Origin: Prostheceraeus crozeri
Taxonomy: Eukaryota; Platyhelminthes; Polycladida; Euryleptidae
Length of the DNA: 64,000 nucleotides
Reading direction: 5' to 3'
Assembly: GCA_907163375.1 (NCBI GenBank)
Contig: CAJQUW010014406.1
Coordinates: forward strand, 248,001-312,000
This document shows positions 9,056-17,013 of this stretch, piece by piece. The position numbers and the translations under genes are program-made. Below the pieces are notes generated by a model. That model did no database searches. It was not told the DNA's origin and was given only the letters and a program-made list of their open reading frames with translations. Positions within the stretch are counted from its first letter, which is position 1. Each line of letters begins with the position of its first letter.

Positions 9056-10453
9056 TTAACTCTTCATTCGGAAATGGAGTGTGATACTTGTCACAGCATC
9101 TTTATGAAAAGGGATCAACGCACCAGCATCGTCATAAATGGCAATATCAATTTGTGGGATGTAGTTTGATTTCAGCTTTGTATAATGCACTTTCTTGAAA
9201 GTATGCTCAGATAAAATACTGCAGCTTTTTGGCTGGTATGGTATCATTGCTAGCAATGGAGCTTCAACATCTCCCACACGTACATCTTCACCAATATTGG
9301 AATATATCTGAAAATAGTTAATACGACGCGATAGCGACATGTCTGCGCTAGCTTTGGTTACAGTACCACTTTTAAAGATATTTTGATCAAAACCCAAAAT
9401 GTCCATTAGAGTTTTATCCATAATTAGTTCAATACCTTTTCCACTTATAGTGAGAGACAAAGTACCTTCTTTTTCAGAAAATGAAATATGTTGGTCATTA
9501 ATCACTTCATTTAAATAATCTACAACCAATTTAACCGAAGTAATAATGCGAGGCATCAACACTCTTGTTTCATGTAAGATACCACCTAAAGGCTCTACAC
9601 ACTTTCTGTATAAAGATACGGTCCATTCTGTATCAAATTGATTTGACCTTTCACATGGTAAATGTTGCATATCAGATTTTCCATGAACAGCTGCAGAACG
9701 ATGTCGTAAGAACTGATGAAAATCTTTTGAACAAACTAATACTAGATCATCATCATTTAATTTGCTTATTGCAATATGATTAGATGATTTGATATAAGTC
9801 AATGTTGCCACTTGTTTACCATCAACTCGAAGGAGATAATTAAATTTCTTCAATAATGTTTCAGGAGTCATGTTTGTCTTTCTTGGCTTAATCACAATCT
9901 TCTTCACCAACGTCTTCTCATTTCTTGGAATAAGATCTACATAATAAGCTTCCTCTCGATATATTAACTGTTTATGGCCACTTATGTGGTAATTAACGTT
10001 AAAATTATCATAGCTTGTCAAGGCGCTAGCGAGGTAACCTAAATCATTTCTTAAACTTGGACTTAAACCAACAATCCAATCTTTCTCAACTACATGATGT
10101 ACATAATTATAATCATCATTGTGCGGAGTAAATTGGACAATATGTTTACTCGCTTTATTCAAGAAATCATATATAAACTTTTTACATGATAAGAGATCTT
10201 TCTTTGGCCACTGTGGAATGTATACTCGGCACCCCTTTTCACATTGGTAAGCAGCTGTACGCCTCATATTAATAGTCATCACCTCATGATCAAAAGTATA
10301 GACACAGTTGCTATAAACAAGTTGAGTGACACCCACTTCTCAATTTCCATTTAGCTGTTGTGCATGATCAATGGGAGTAGAAAAGAGTGCAGCTCGATTA
10401 CTAGTAAATCTCTTTGTAGCCGCATTGCTAAGCAAAATATGATAAAACGACAT
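9056..10453 (-). pseudogene. large Polinton protein, copy B, with an in-frame TGA
   Basis: The longest uninterrupted frame covers 10,336-9,056, but the same frame extends upstream to an ATG at 10,453. Thirty-seven sense codons precede a single TGA at 10,342-10,340. The upstream codons give the family's N-terminal segment. The TGA falls in the conserved block just before EVGV, at the position where copy A has Trp. Downstream the protein continues without further breaks to the end. One nonsense change is the simplest reading. A sequencing error or readthrough is possible. It is paralogous to copy A, whose start lies 10 bases after this stop. Confidence 0.65.
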
Positions 10454-10488
10454 TTTTATATTGCTAATCTGCAACTTTGCATAACATC

Positions 10489-10845
10489 ATGAAGACTTGG
10501 ATTTTGGACTCTCTACAATATATCAGAGTTGATCGTGATGGAAACGTACATTTCAAAAATTCTCATGGTCATACATCAAGAGGAATTACATTAACATGGC
10601 GACAATTTGTCAACCTCAATGATATCATGAGGGATTTGGAATATTTTGAAACATTAAGATTCATCTCCTTGGGTGATCAAGTTTGGCTTCAACATTACAG
10701 AAATGAAATTCAAATCTACCATTCTCATTCCGCAAACTGTTTCTCATTTCGCAAATACAATTGGGAGAAGTATAGAAGATATATACATCGCTCCATCATG
10801 ACATTTATTCGTCGTGAGTTCATCGCCCTACTATGCAAATCTTAA
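10489..10845 (+). CDS. PC4/p15-like small protein 1
   Basis: About 118 residues from ATG 10,489; the frame is open slightly upstream but without an ATG. It contains two strand-rich units: DSLQYIRVDRDGNVHF followed by RGITLTWRQFVNLNDIM, then SLGDQVWLQHYRNEIQIY followed by YNWEKYRRYIHRSI. The pattern of beta strands then an LTW.QF..L..I helix recalls the PC4/p15 transcription coactivator single-strand-binding fold. That match is weak and needs a profile search. It is clearly a paralogue of the next gene. The two genes and the TBP-like gene form a plus-strand island inside a minus-strand block, which suggests a transcription or replication module. Confidence 0.6.
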   Translation: MKTWILDSLQYIRVDRDGNVHFKNSHGHTSRGITLTWRQFVNLNDIMRDLEYFETLRFISLGDQVWLQHYRNEIQIYHSHSANCFSFRKYNWEKYRRYIHRSIMTFIRREFIALLCKS

Positions 10846-10867
10846 TCAGACATGACTACTACACATC

Positions 10868-11518
10868 ATGAGTTGGAAATTAGATTCCCTACAACGTATT
10901 GAAACGGATCATGATCGAAACGTCTATTTCAAAGATTCGACTGGAAATGTGAGAAGAGAGTTTGCTTTATCTTATCGTCATTTTCAATCTCTACATCATA
11001 TCATGAAGGACTTGAAATACTTCTATATGAAAAGACATTCACGTATTGGAAATCGCATCTGGCTGCGCGTCAACAATCGGCGAATTCAACTCTATCATTC
11101 CCAACTTCATACTAACTTCACATTTCATCAAGGTAGTTGGGAAAAGTATAAAAGGAAGGTACATCGCTCAATTTACTCATTCTTTCATCATGAAGCGCCA
11201 TCACTACACCATCGTCAACATTCTCCGTCGCTTCAGACTCTACACCAAAATCGATCTCACAACATTACACCAACAGCTTCCAAACAGCAAGTATTACCCG
11301 GGCCGTCCTCAAATGTTAGTGGTGAAGATGAACAATTCACGGAATCTTCAACTCTTCCCAAATGGGACTGTACAGATTCTCGGCGCCCTTTCTCATTCAT
11401 CGGCGCAGTCAATGCGCTTAGAGCTACAAAGACTACTACGTCGGATATGGAAGAGGGAGAGGTGTGTGATGTCGAATCTGACTGTGGACAATATGGTGAT
11501 CTCTACTCAATTGAGTGA
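10868..11518 (+). CDS. PC4/p15-like small protein 2, with a tail overlapping the TBP-like gene
   Basis: 216 residues starting at ATG 10,868, 22 bases after the stop of its paralogue. The first ~105 residues align with protein 1 (WKLDSLQRIETDHDRNVYF, FALSYRHFQSLHHIMKDL, GSWEKYKRKVHRSI). The remaining ~110 residues have no counterpart in the paralogue. They are Ser/Thr/Asp/Glu-rich and look disordered, and they lie over the TBP-like reading frame in a different frame. Either the tail was created by overprinting or the protein is shortened by splicing. DNA binding is inferred only from the weak PC4-like pattern. Confidence 0.6.
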   Translation: MSWKLDSLQRIETDHDRNVYFKDSTGNVRREFALSYRHFQSLHHIMKDLKYFYMKRHSRIGNRIWLRVNNRRIQLYHSQLHTNFTFHQGSWEKYKRKVHRSIYSFFHHEAPSLHHRQHSPSLQTLHQNRSHNITPTASKQQVLPGPSSNVSGEDEQFTESSTLPKWDCTDSRRPFSFIGAVNALRATKTTTSDMEEGEVCDVESDCGQYGDLYSIE

Positions 11519-11735
11519 CAGTCTATCATTTTTGAAGATTCGTACCAGCAGTTACAGTTTGTGTTATGAACCCGAACTTTTTCCTGCAGCTCTCATTAGT
11601 TGTTGGTTACCTGTGCATGTGGCAATCTTTCATAATAGTAAAGTGATCATTACTGGACTAAAATCTCATGTACAAGCAAATATGATCCTAGACTATCTCA
11701 TTGAGTATGTACGTACCCAGCGGATTGTAAAATAA
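11190..11735 (+). CDS. TATA-binding-protein (TBP) homologue
   Basis: From ATG 11,190 the product has 181 residues, the size of the TBP core. Two half-repeats are visible. The first has TIVNILRRFRL, KIDLTTL, YYPGRPQMLVVKM and LFPNGTVQILGA. The second has LTVDNMVIS, then CYEPELFPAALI and AIFHNSKVIITGLKS. TBP proteins carry the same order: an N-I-V strand, KLDL helix start, a Y-P-R strand, F-x-x-G-K-x-x-x-T-G-A strand, and in repeat 2 N-M-V, Y-E-P-E-L-F-P and G-K-V-V-x-T-G-A-K. The phenylalanines that intercalate DNA in TBP cannot all be assigned by eye. The stop codon is inside an AATAAA (11,731-11,736). It lies in the element, not beside host exons, so I read it as element-encoded. Confidence 0.85.
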   Translation: MKRHHYTIVNILRRFRLYTKIDLTTLHQQLPNSKYYPGRPQMLVVKMNNSRNLQLFPNGTVQILGALSHSSAQSMRLELQRLLRRIWKRERCVMSNLTVDNMVISTQLSDSLSFLKIRTSSYSLCYEPELFPAALISCWLPVHVAIFHNSKVIITGLKSHVQANMILDYLIEYVRTQRIVK

Positions 11736-11761
11736 AAAACAATTTTTCCAACATGATGTTT

Positions 11762-12223
11762 TTATTTCAAATCATGATAGAACTTACAAATCATTTTTTC
11801 ATTAGAGGATGGATTACATGAAAAGTTTTGAATAACAGATGCAAATCGAGATACATGTAAACGTCTTAAGATGAAGTACAGTACAAAAGCACCACACGTT
11901 GATGAAAGTGGATGTTGTAGTATGCGTTCATTTCGCTGATATTGACGCGTATGTTTTCTCAACCACTGCTGTGTTGGTATATTTGGAGGTTGAGCAAGAG
12001 AGTCAAATAGTTCACCACGTCGGTCTTCTCCAATAAAGATCGCTTTCCAATGCTCATCGCCTAAATTCTGTGAATGAGTGTGTAGCACAATAAAGATGGG
12101 ATAGTGATTTACTGCAGGTGGTAAGGTATCGAGTGAATAGACATTATCGAAAGCTTTCAACGTCGCTTCGTCTGCATTACGCTGCACTTTAGTCTTAATA
12201 TCGTCAGCAGTCAACCAACTCAT
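11762..12223 (-). CDS. PRO: adenain-like cysteine protease
   Basis: 153 residues, the maturation protease of Polintons and adenovirus-like elements, expected to process capsid or core proteins in the virion. His58-Trp59 in DEHWKAIFI, Asp74 in GELFDSL, and Gln103 with Cys110 in LSSTCGAFVLY give the His-acid-Gln-Cys arrangement of the adenain family. The Gln lies seven residues before the Cys. The start codon shares one base with the capsid gene stop (TAATG). The stop lies inside a minus-strand AATAAA (11,761-11,766). Catalytic residues look complete. Confidence 0.93.
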   Translation of the reverse strand: MSWLTADDIKTKVQRNADEATLKAFDNVYSLDTLPPAVNHYPIFIVLHTHSQNLGDEHWKAIFIGEDRRGELFDSLAQPPNIPTQQWLRKHTRQYQRNERILQHPLSSTCGAFVLYFILRRLHVSRFASVIQNFSCNPSSNEKMICKFYHDLK

Positions 12224-13500
12224 TAACGATTATACTGAAGAATCACGTCACGATACTTTGTAATTTCAATATTTGAATCGAAAACTGCATGAATTAATAC
12301 ATTGATCGTCTCAGCTAGTGTTCTTTTGAACGTCAAATCCAAACGAATATTATGAGGCACGTTCGCTTGACGATAGGGTGCACTAATATCGCTGTCAGCA
12401 GTCAAATCAAATGCATAAATAGTATATCCACTCTTAAACTCTTTCATAGTCAGTCCGTTGGTGTCATCCGTATTGTAAAAGCCAAAGACATCCATAAAAT
12501 CAACATAACTGCGCATAAATTGATCCGAAGCAAAATCTGGTTTGTAGGGCGGACCAGGATGACTCACACCATTTACACGTAAAGCAATTTCACTTAACTG
12601 ATTGTGTTTAAAATTGAAAGGATTCTTCTTTATATTACCATTAAATGCATCATTTTCAACCATTGCCACCATGAGGAGCTTCGGTGCTTCCGATGGAAAG
12701 AGGCCATCTTTCATGAAACTCTTTTGATCTTTCGGAATTGTAAAGGTGAGAAGCTTTGTATGCTGAACGGGGTAAATGGCATTTTGGCGGTTAAGGCCTT
12801 CAGCATGCCCTCTAATGACACTTGGATTCGGTACTACTCGACGAATGTAAAGTGCAATATCTTCCACATGAATTCTAAAATTGTCAACTTTAGCAAATGC
12901 ATTCAGCGCAAATTCAGGCTTATTCAATGTCAGCTTGAGTCGCATGCTGGTATTACAGAGTAAAAACTTTGACTGTCTAAAGAAGTCTAAATTCAGCGGA
13001 CCATATAGCTGACATACTCTACTATCTTTAATCATAGCAGATCGCTTTACAAAGCCACTGTTTGTTTCAACATCAAATTTTCCTGCTTCATCTCTGTACC
13101 ATCCCATGGCTTCCATATGACTTTTTTGTGCTGCTGGATGAAACTGTGATACATGATTGAAATATGATTTATAGGGATAATCGCTTTGACCACCTTCCAC
13201 CTGCTGCTCTCCAATCGTTAGAGAAACATCGCGAAGTAATGTAGTCAATGGTAAATTGTTCAGTCCAACTTTATGTGCATCGTCAATAGCAGTTCCATCT
13301 GCTTGCTGAATTCTAAACCTCAAATCAAGCATCGCATAACTCAAATCTATGTAGTCATCACTACCACCAGGAATAACAAATTCAATGGGGCCAGCATTCT
13401 CAGCTGTTCGAGGATGATAATCTACAATACTTGAACTAAGAATATCTGTCTGTATGGCTTGTTGATCGAACAAACAAAAACCGGAAGTTTTACACTCCAT
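12223..13500 (-). CDS. probable major capsid protein (F54H12.2-like family)
   Basis: 425 residues. The opening SSIVDYHPRTAENAGPIEF followed by IPGGSDDYIDLS is typical of proteins annotated as F54H12.2-like in invertebrate genomes, which come from Polintons. From size, position between the core protein and the protease, and beta-rich sequence without catalytic motifs, I infer a double jelly-roll capsid protein. I cannot confirm the fold by eye. A penton or other structural role is the alternative. The stop overlaps the protease start, and the core-like gene ends 2 bases upstream, so a shared transcript is likely. Confidence 0.75.
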   Translation of the reverse strand: MECKTSGFCLFDQQAIQTDILSSSIVDYHPRTAENAGPIEFVIPGGSDDYIDLSYAMLDLRFRIQQADGTAIDDAHKVGLNNLPLTTLLRDVSLTIGEQQVEGGQSDYPYKSYFNHVSQFHPAAQKSHMEAMGWYRDEAGKFDVETNSGFVKRSAMIKDSRVCQLYGPLNLDFFRQSKFLLCNTSMRLKLTLNKPEFALNAFAKVDNFRIHVEDIALYIRRVVPNPSVIRGHAEGLNRQNAIYPVQHTKLLTFTIPKDQKSFMKDGLFPSEAPKLLMVAMVENDAFNGNIKKNPFNFKHNQLSEIALRVNGVSHPGPPYKPDFASDQFMRSYVDFMDVFGFYNTDDTNGLTMKEFKSGYTIYAFDLTADSDISAPYRQANVPHNIRLDLTFKRTLAETINVLIHAVFDSNIEITKYRDVILQYNR

Positions 13501-13502
13501 GA

Positions 13503-13958
13503 TTAGAAGTTATAGCAGCGTCGTCGTTTAGCGCCTGATGAATGATTAGAGCCTCTACGACGTTTGCGTGAATGCCTTTTGACTGAAGATCGCACCTTAC
13601 CAGCTCCGCGATGTTTCCTCCTTCCTTTTTTCATTCGTTTAGGTGATTTCTTTCCTTGAGTAACACCAGCAATGGTCTGCTTCAATGTTTTTAAACCGCG
13701 TTCCTTCCCACGATTCAACAAACTGCTCTTAAAACTTCTACCTCTGGAAAGATCACTAGCAACATCACCAGCAAAGCCAACGGCATTACTTAAAACATTT
13801 CGTTTTAAAGATCTACCGACATTGGATATGAGAGGTGCTACAACAGATTTCAGTGCACCAAGTATGCTACCTCCACGTTGGCGGCGAGCACCGATGTAAA
13901 TTTGTCCTCCACCACTTACGTAGGAGGGTCGTGAATAAAATGAGGCAGTTGGATTCAT
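13503..13958 (-). CDS. basic glycine-rich core-like protein
   Basis: 151 residues. A short Gly/Tyr-rich N-terminus (SYVSGGGQIYIGARRQ) precedes RGGSILGALKSVVAPLI, an amphipathic segment. Then follows a very Lys/Arg-rich second half (KRMKKGRRKHRG, KRHSRKRRR). The GGS-amphipathic-basic layout resembles adenovirus-type pX/pVI core or membrane-active proteins and small virion proteins of adintoviruses. It probably binds packaged DNA and may be a substrate of the neighbouring protease. It lies directly upstream of the capsid gene. Confidence 0.7.
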   Translation of the reverse strand: MNPTASFYSRPSYVSGGGQIYIGARRQRGGSILGALKSVVAPLISNVGRSLKRNVLSNAVGFAGDVASDLSRGRSFKSSLLNRGKERGLKTLKQTIAGVTQGKKSPKRMKKGRRKHRGAGKVRSSVKRHSRKRRRGSNHSSGAKRRRCYNF

Positions 13959-13999
13959 AGCTCAAACCCTAAACATTGTTAGTTACAACTTTGCATGAA

Positions 14000-15088
14000 T
14001 CACTGTCGATCACTTAGATGAAAGATGTCGGCACGACGCATCCAAGAGTTCATACTTGAAGGATAACCAGTCCATTTAACAAGACACCATTCTTCACCTT
14101 GCCGTTTTTTACATCGAATGATTTTCTCTACCAAATATGTTTCACTTTCAGTGACTACCTCAATCTCATCGCGGTAAAAGCTACCCTCAATTTCTTCATT
14201 ATCGTAATCTTTCAACTTGTAGGTGGTCGGAGAGTCTTTTTGATTAATCCTTGATACTGTAAATACCTCCTCTGTCCAATTCGGGAGGTACCCTTTAGCA
14301 AAAACACTTTTCACTTTTGAGATACGAACTTTATCGCCAATTTTCACATCACTTTTCACATGAGTGCGTTTACGTTGGAATGATTCGCGCACTTTATCTA
14401 CATTGTCAGCATTTACATCTACTGGTCTGAGTCCAATAGAACGATGGATAGAGTGATTGTAGGCATGGAGTGTATCTTGTAGAACCTTTGTCCAATTTTG
14501 TGTCAAGTTGGCAGTAAAATGTCGCCACAAGCGATTTTTTAATGTGCGATTAAAACGTTCAACGAGTGCAGCTTTATAAGCGCTCTTTACACTAAACAAC
14601 TCAATGTCATGCCTCTCAAATAATCTTGTCACATGCTGATTTTCAAACTCTTTTCCTTGATCACTCTGAATTCTTTTTGGAATGCGACCTTCTCGAAAAA
14701 TTGTTTGGAATGCTTTTGCTACTCCTTTCCCTTCTTTAGTTTTTAAAGGTTGAGCCCACGCATAACGCGAGAAAATATCAATGACGGTTAAAATAAAATT
14801 ATTGCCCGAGTTATGTTTTGAAATGGAGGCAACATCACACAAATCTGCTTGCCACTGTTCATCGATGTTATGAACAATATAATGGCGGGTGCGGTACTTC
14901 TTTTTCGCTTGTTTGTGGAGTGTATAGGTAGCCTGACCCTTTAACCATCGTTTCACTTGTGATTGTGGAAGACCACTCGCTTTTGATAATTTCTTGATAG
15001 ATGCAAATCCTGCCGGATGTTTTACATCATAATAGATTGACTTCAAACGTTCAGTCGATGACGGCTGACTCTTTTTCCTCCTTCTCAT
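14000..15088 (-). CDS. INT: retroviral-type integrase with C-terminal chromodomain
   Basis: Catalyses insertion of the element. I choose Met at 15,088 (MRRRKKSQ) as start. The frame is open to 15,220, but those 44 codons look like an out-of-frame reading of a Cys-rich ORF. Domain order: a helix-turn-helix-like segment (KLSKASGLPQSQVKRWL), the RNase H-fold core with acidic residues in QADLCD, IQSDQGKEF and VERFNRTLK, an SH3-like part (KIGDKVRISKV), then a chromodomain (LVEKIIRCKKRQ, WCLVKWTGYPSSMNSW). All three catalytic acidic residues are present. Polinton integrases have the same layout. Confidence 0.93.
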   Translation of the reverse strand: MRRRKKSQPSSTERLKSIYYDVKHPAGFASIKKLSKASGLPQSQVKRWLKGQATYTLHKQAKKKYRTRHYIVHNIDEQWQADLCDVASISKHNSGNNFILTVIDIFSRYAWAQPLKTKEGKGVAKAFQTIFREGRIPKRIQSDQGKEFENQHVTRLFERHDIELFSVKSAYKAALVERFNRTLKNRLWRHFTANLTQNWTKVLQDTLHAYNHSIHRSIGLRPVDVNADNVDKVRESFQRKRTHVKSDVKIGDKVRISKVKSVFAKGYLPNWTEEVFTVSRINQKDSPTTYKLKDYDNEEIEGSFYRDEIEVVTESETYLVEKIIRCKKRQGEEWCLVKWTGYPSSMNSWMRRADIFHLSDRQ

Positions 15089-15266
15089 CTTTTTGTTTTC
15101 TTCCCTTACTACATTTACAACAACTGCAGCATTTAGCTTTAGCGGTTTTGCGATCGTGTTCACATTGCTTAGGGGCTTCATTATGAGAGCTGGCGCAGCA
15201 AGTGCAAGTGACAACGACATTCACCTCTGGCGGCTCATTACATGGCAAGCAACACATCTGCTTCAT
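15051..15266 (-). CDS. small Cys-rich ORF overlapping the integrase start
   Basis: 71 residues with 12 cysteines in clusters: CCLPC, CTCCASSH, CEHD and CCSCCKC, followed by a Lys/Glu tail. It overlaps the integrase start by 38 bases in another frame. The density of Cys pairs is far above chance and suggests a metal-binding peptide. Either it is a separate small protein or it is the N-terminal domain of the integrase joined by frameshift or splicing. It starts just downstream of the gene at 15,268, so they may share a transcript. Confidence 0.5.
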   Translation of the reverse strand: MKQMCCLPCNEPPEVNVVVTCTCCASSHNEAPKQCEHDRKTAKAKCCSCCKCSKGRKQKDEKEEKESAVID

Positions 15267-15267
15267 A

Positions 15268-15960
15268 TTAATAGTCTGAGAACATGTATTTCCTAGGAGG
15301 AGCTGTTTTACGTTTTCCTTTTACCAGTTTTAGTGGCGATGTAGATCTACGTCGAGTTCTTCCTCTTGTTTGCTTAGTGAGTGTGGGAGGGGATGTAGCA
15401 GGTGACGTCTTAAACCAATTTGTTGGCATTTTCATCGCCTGAGGCATTGGAGTAGTAGCCACTGTTGAATCAAGTTCTTTCAATGTCTCATTATTCAATG
15501 CAAATTTTGGCACATTATGCTTTTTCAATAGTTTAAGAAAGTATGACCAACCAGGTGGAACATAGCCCTGACGGCGCTTTCTACGTGTCGCATACTCAAT
15601 CAAGTCTTCATAACGTGAAGCATCAATCACTTTATTTTCATCTGTAATGATTTCTCCTCTATCATTTACATTGAGATGGGGCTCAATACTATTGAAAAGA
15701 GATATGGCATGTGCGCGAGATGCTAAAGATGTAGCAGTCGATACAGAGTCACGCATCTTATTCTTCAAGTTTTTCAATTGCTCAACAGTTTCCGATTGTA
15801 ATAATACAGCACGATGTGGATCTTTGATGCGAACATTTTGCTGATAATCTATTTCTTTCCTATACATTTGATTTGCAAGAGGTTGCTTTACTTGCTGCAT
15901 GGCAGTCAATTGTACATATTCATCCTGAGGAATAACAATCATGCGAGAATAAGAACTCAT
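15268..15960 (-). CDS. conserved Polinton protein of unknown function
   Basis: 230 residues. It opens SRMIVIPQDEYVQLTAMQQ, a pattern (R/K-M-h-h-h-P-x-x-x-Y-x-x-L) I recall from a recurrent Polinton ORF. A coiled-coil-like helical region follows (SETVEQLKNLKNKMR). In the middle is a helical block with YVPPGWSYFLKLLKKHNVP. The C-terminal tail is basic and Ser/Thr-rich (RGRTRRRSTSPLKLVKGKRK). It overlaps the ATPase gene by four bases (ATGA), which implies co-expression with packaging genes. No enzymatic motif is seen. Confidence 0.65.
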   Translation of the reverse strand: MSSYSRMIVIPQDEYVQLTAMQQVKQPLANQMYRKEIDYQQNVRIKDPHRAVLLQSETVEQLKNLKNKMRDSVSTATSLASRAHAISLFNSIEPHLNVNDRGEIITDENKVIDASRYEDLIEYATRRKRRQGYVPPGWSYFLKLLKKHNVPKFALNNETLKELDSTVATTPMPQAMKMPTNWFKTSPATSPPTLTKQTRGRTRRRSTSPLKLVKGKRKTAPPRKYMFSDY

Positions 15961-16622
15961 AGTTTGTAGATAATCATGGGAGTTTTCAAAATATCACTTC
16001 GAAATCTAAATTCTTCCGGACACTCTTGCGTAAAGTCAGTGAATAAGTAACCGTATGGTTTTTCAGTAGCTGCTTGAAAAATTTCAATTAAGGCTTTTGA
16101 TCCTCTGGGTGCAACTTGTCGCGCTAAAATTTCAAATTGACTTTTATCTCGCGGATTCTTGAAAATAGCATAATAGTGTGTATTCAGGTTTCGTGTACGA
16201 GCTTCTTTTCCATCAGGAAACAAATTTTGTGTAATATAGATGATAAAACACCTTTTATGGTGTGCTGCGCGAGTGAACATATCTGTAACATCTTTTGAAT
16301 TCTTACTTTCTTTTAATAAATCATCCAATACAACAACATCATTAGACTGAAGTTTATCCACTGGAATAATTCCTTCATGTCGAATAAAGTTGCGACTTTG
16401 CAATTCCTGAAACAGCGACGGTTGATAAATACCATAACACCAAATCACTCGATTGATAGGTTCCTTAAACAACTCCCTTCTTTTATCCAATAAATTCAGC
16501 GTGAAAACAGTTTTACCTGCATGAGATGGACCTGATACAGTCAGAACTTTATCACATTGAAGTCTGAAATCCATTTTATTACTTTGAGACTCAACATTTG
16601 CATAATTAACGCTTAGAGCCAA
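15957..16622 (-). CDS. ATP: FtsK/HerA A32-type genome-packaging ATPase
   Basis: 221 residues. Walker A is GPSHAGKT at residues 31-38, Walker B is DVVVLDD at about 95-101, and a downstream sensor-like TQN is at 131-133. This layout and length match the A32-like packaging ATPases of Polintons and related viruses, which drive DNA into preformed capsids. Met1 overlaps the upstream basic protein gene by 17 bases. An internal Met at residue 17 would avoid most of this and is an alternative start. The gene looks intact. Confidence 0.93.
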   Translation of the reverse strand: MALSVNYANVESQSNKMDFRLQCDKVLTVSGPSHAGKTVFTLNLLDKRRELFKEPINRVIWCYGIYQPSLFQELQSRNFIRHEGIIPVDKLQSNDVVVLDDLLKESKNSKDVTDMFTRAAHHKRCFIIYITQNLFPDGKEARTRNLNTHYYAIFKNPRDKSQFEILARQVAPRGSKALIEIFQAATEKPYGYLFTDFTQECPEEFRFRSDILKTPMIIYKL

Positions 16623-16962
16623 AGATATTTCCCAATAGGTTGCCCACGGCAGGAGCTATCATTGGAAGTATTGCTGAAAGGAAACCGCCCTTTTGTGTTA
16701 GAGTTTTCCTCTTTCTTTGAAGGGCGACTTTAGGATTGGAGATGAAACGCAATTTCGTAGCATATCGCTTAAGTAACTTTCGTTGTTTTGGCGCTAATTT
16801 CTTCGTCCTCAACTTCCTCACATGAGAAATAATTTCACGAATGAATTTATCGTTAGCATGTCGTATAGCATTGTATCGCTGATTTGCTTTCATTCGTCGG
16901 AGAGCTTGAATGGCTGAAGAAAACTTTTGACTTTTACGTTTCGCCATTTTACGTTTCGCCAT
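16606..16962 (-). CDS. basic protein with C-terminal amphipathic membrane-active-like helix
   Basis: 118 residues. The N-terminus is a duplicated MAKRK. A Lys/Arg-rich helical body follows, and the C-terminus is hydrophobic (GGFLSAILPMIAPAVGNLLG). Basic sequence plus a GG-preceded hydrophobic helix is the inverse layout of the 13,503 core-like gene. It recalls adenovirus pVI/pX-type virion proteins, and the GG could be near a protease site. It overlaps the ATPase start. Confidence 0.65.
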   Translation of the reverse strand: MAKRKMAKRKSQKFSSAIQALRRMKANQRYNAIRHANDKFIREIISHVRKLRTKKLAPKQRKLLKRYATKLRFISNPKVALQRKRKTLTQKGGFLSAILPMIAPAVGNLLGNIFGSKR

Positions 16963-17013
16963 TTTCCGTGTTAGTCTTTGCTAAAACCTATCTTTACCAC
17001 ATTTGCATAGGTA

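Noticed and set aside
11046..11189. Upstream extension of the TBP-like frame to Met 11,046
   Set aside because: This part lies over the folded region of the PC4-like protein and shows no TBP similarity. Met at 11,190 gives the expected TBP-core length.
15089..15220. Integrase N-terminal extension to 15,220
   Set aside because: The Ala/Val/Leu-rich stretch looks like an out-of-frame reading of the Cys-rich ORF. Met at 15,088 opens a typical integrase start.
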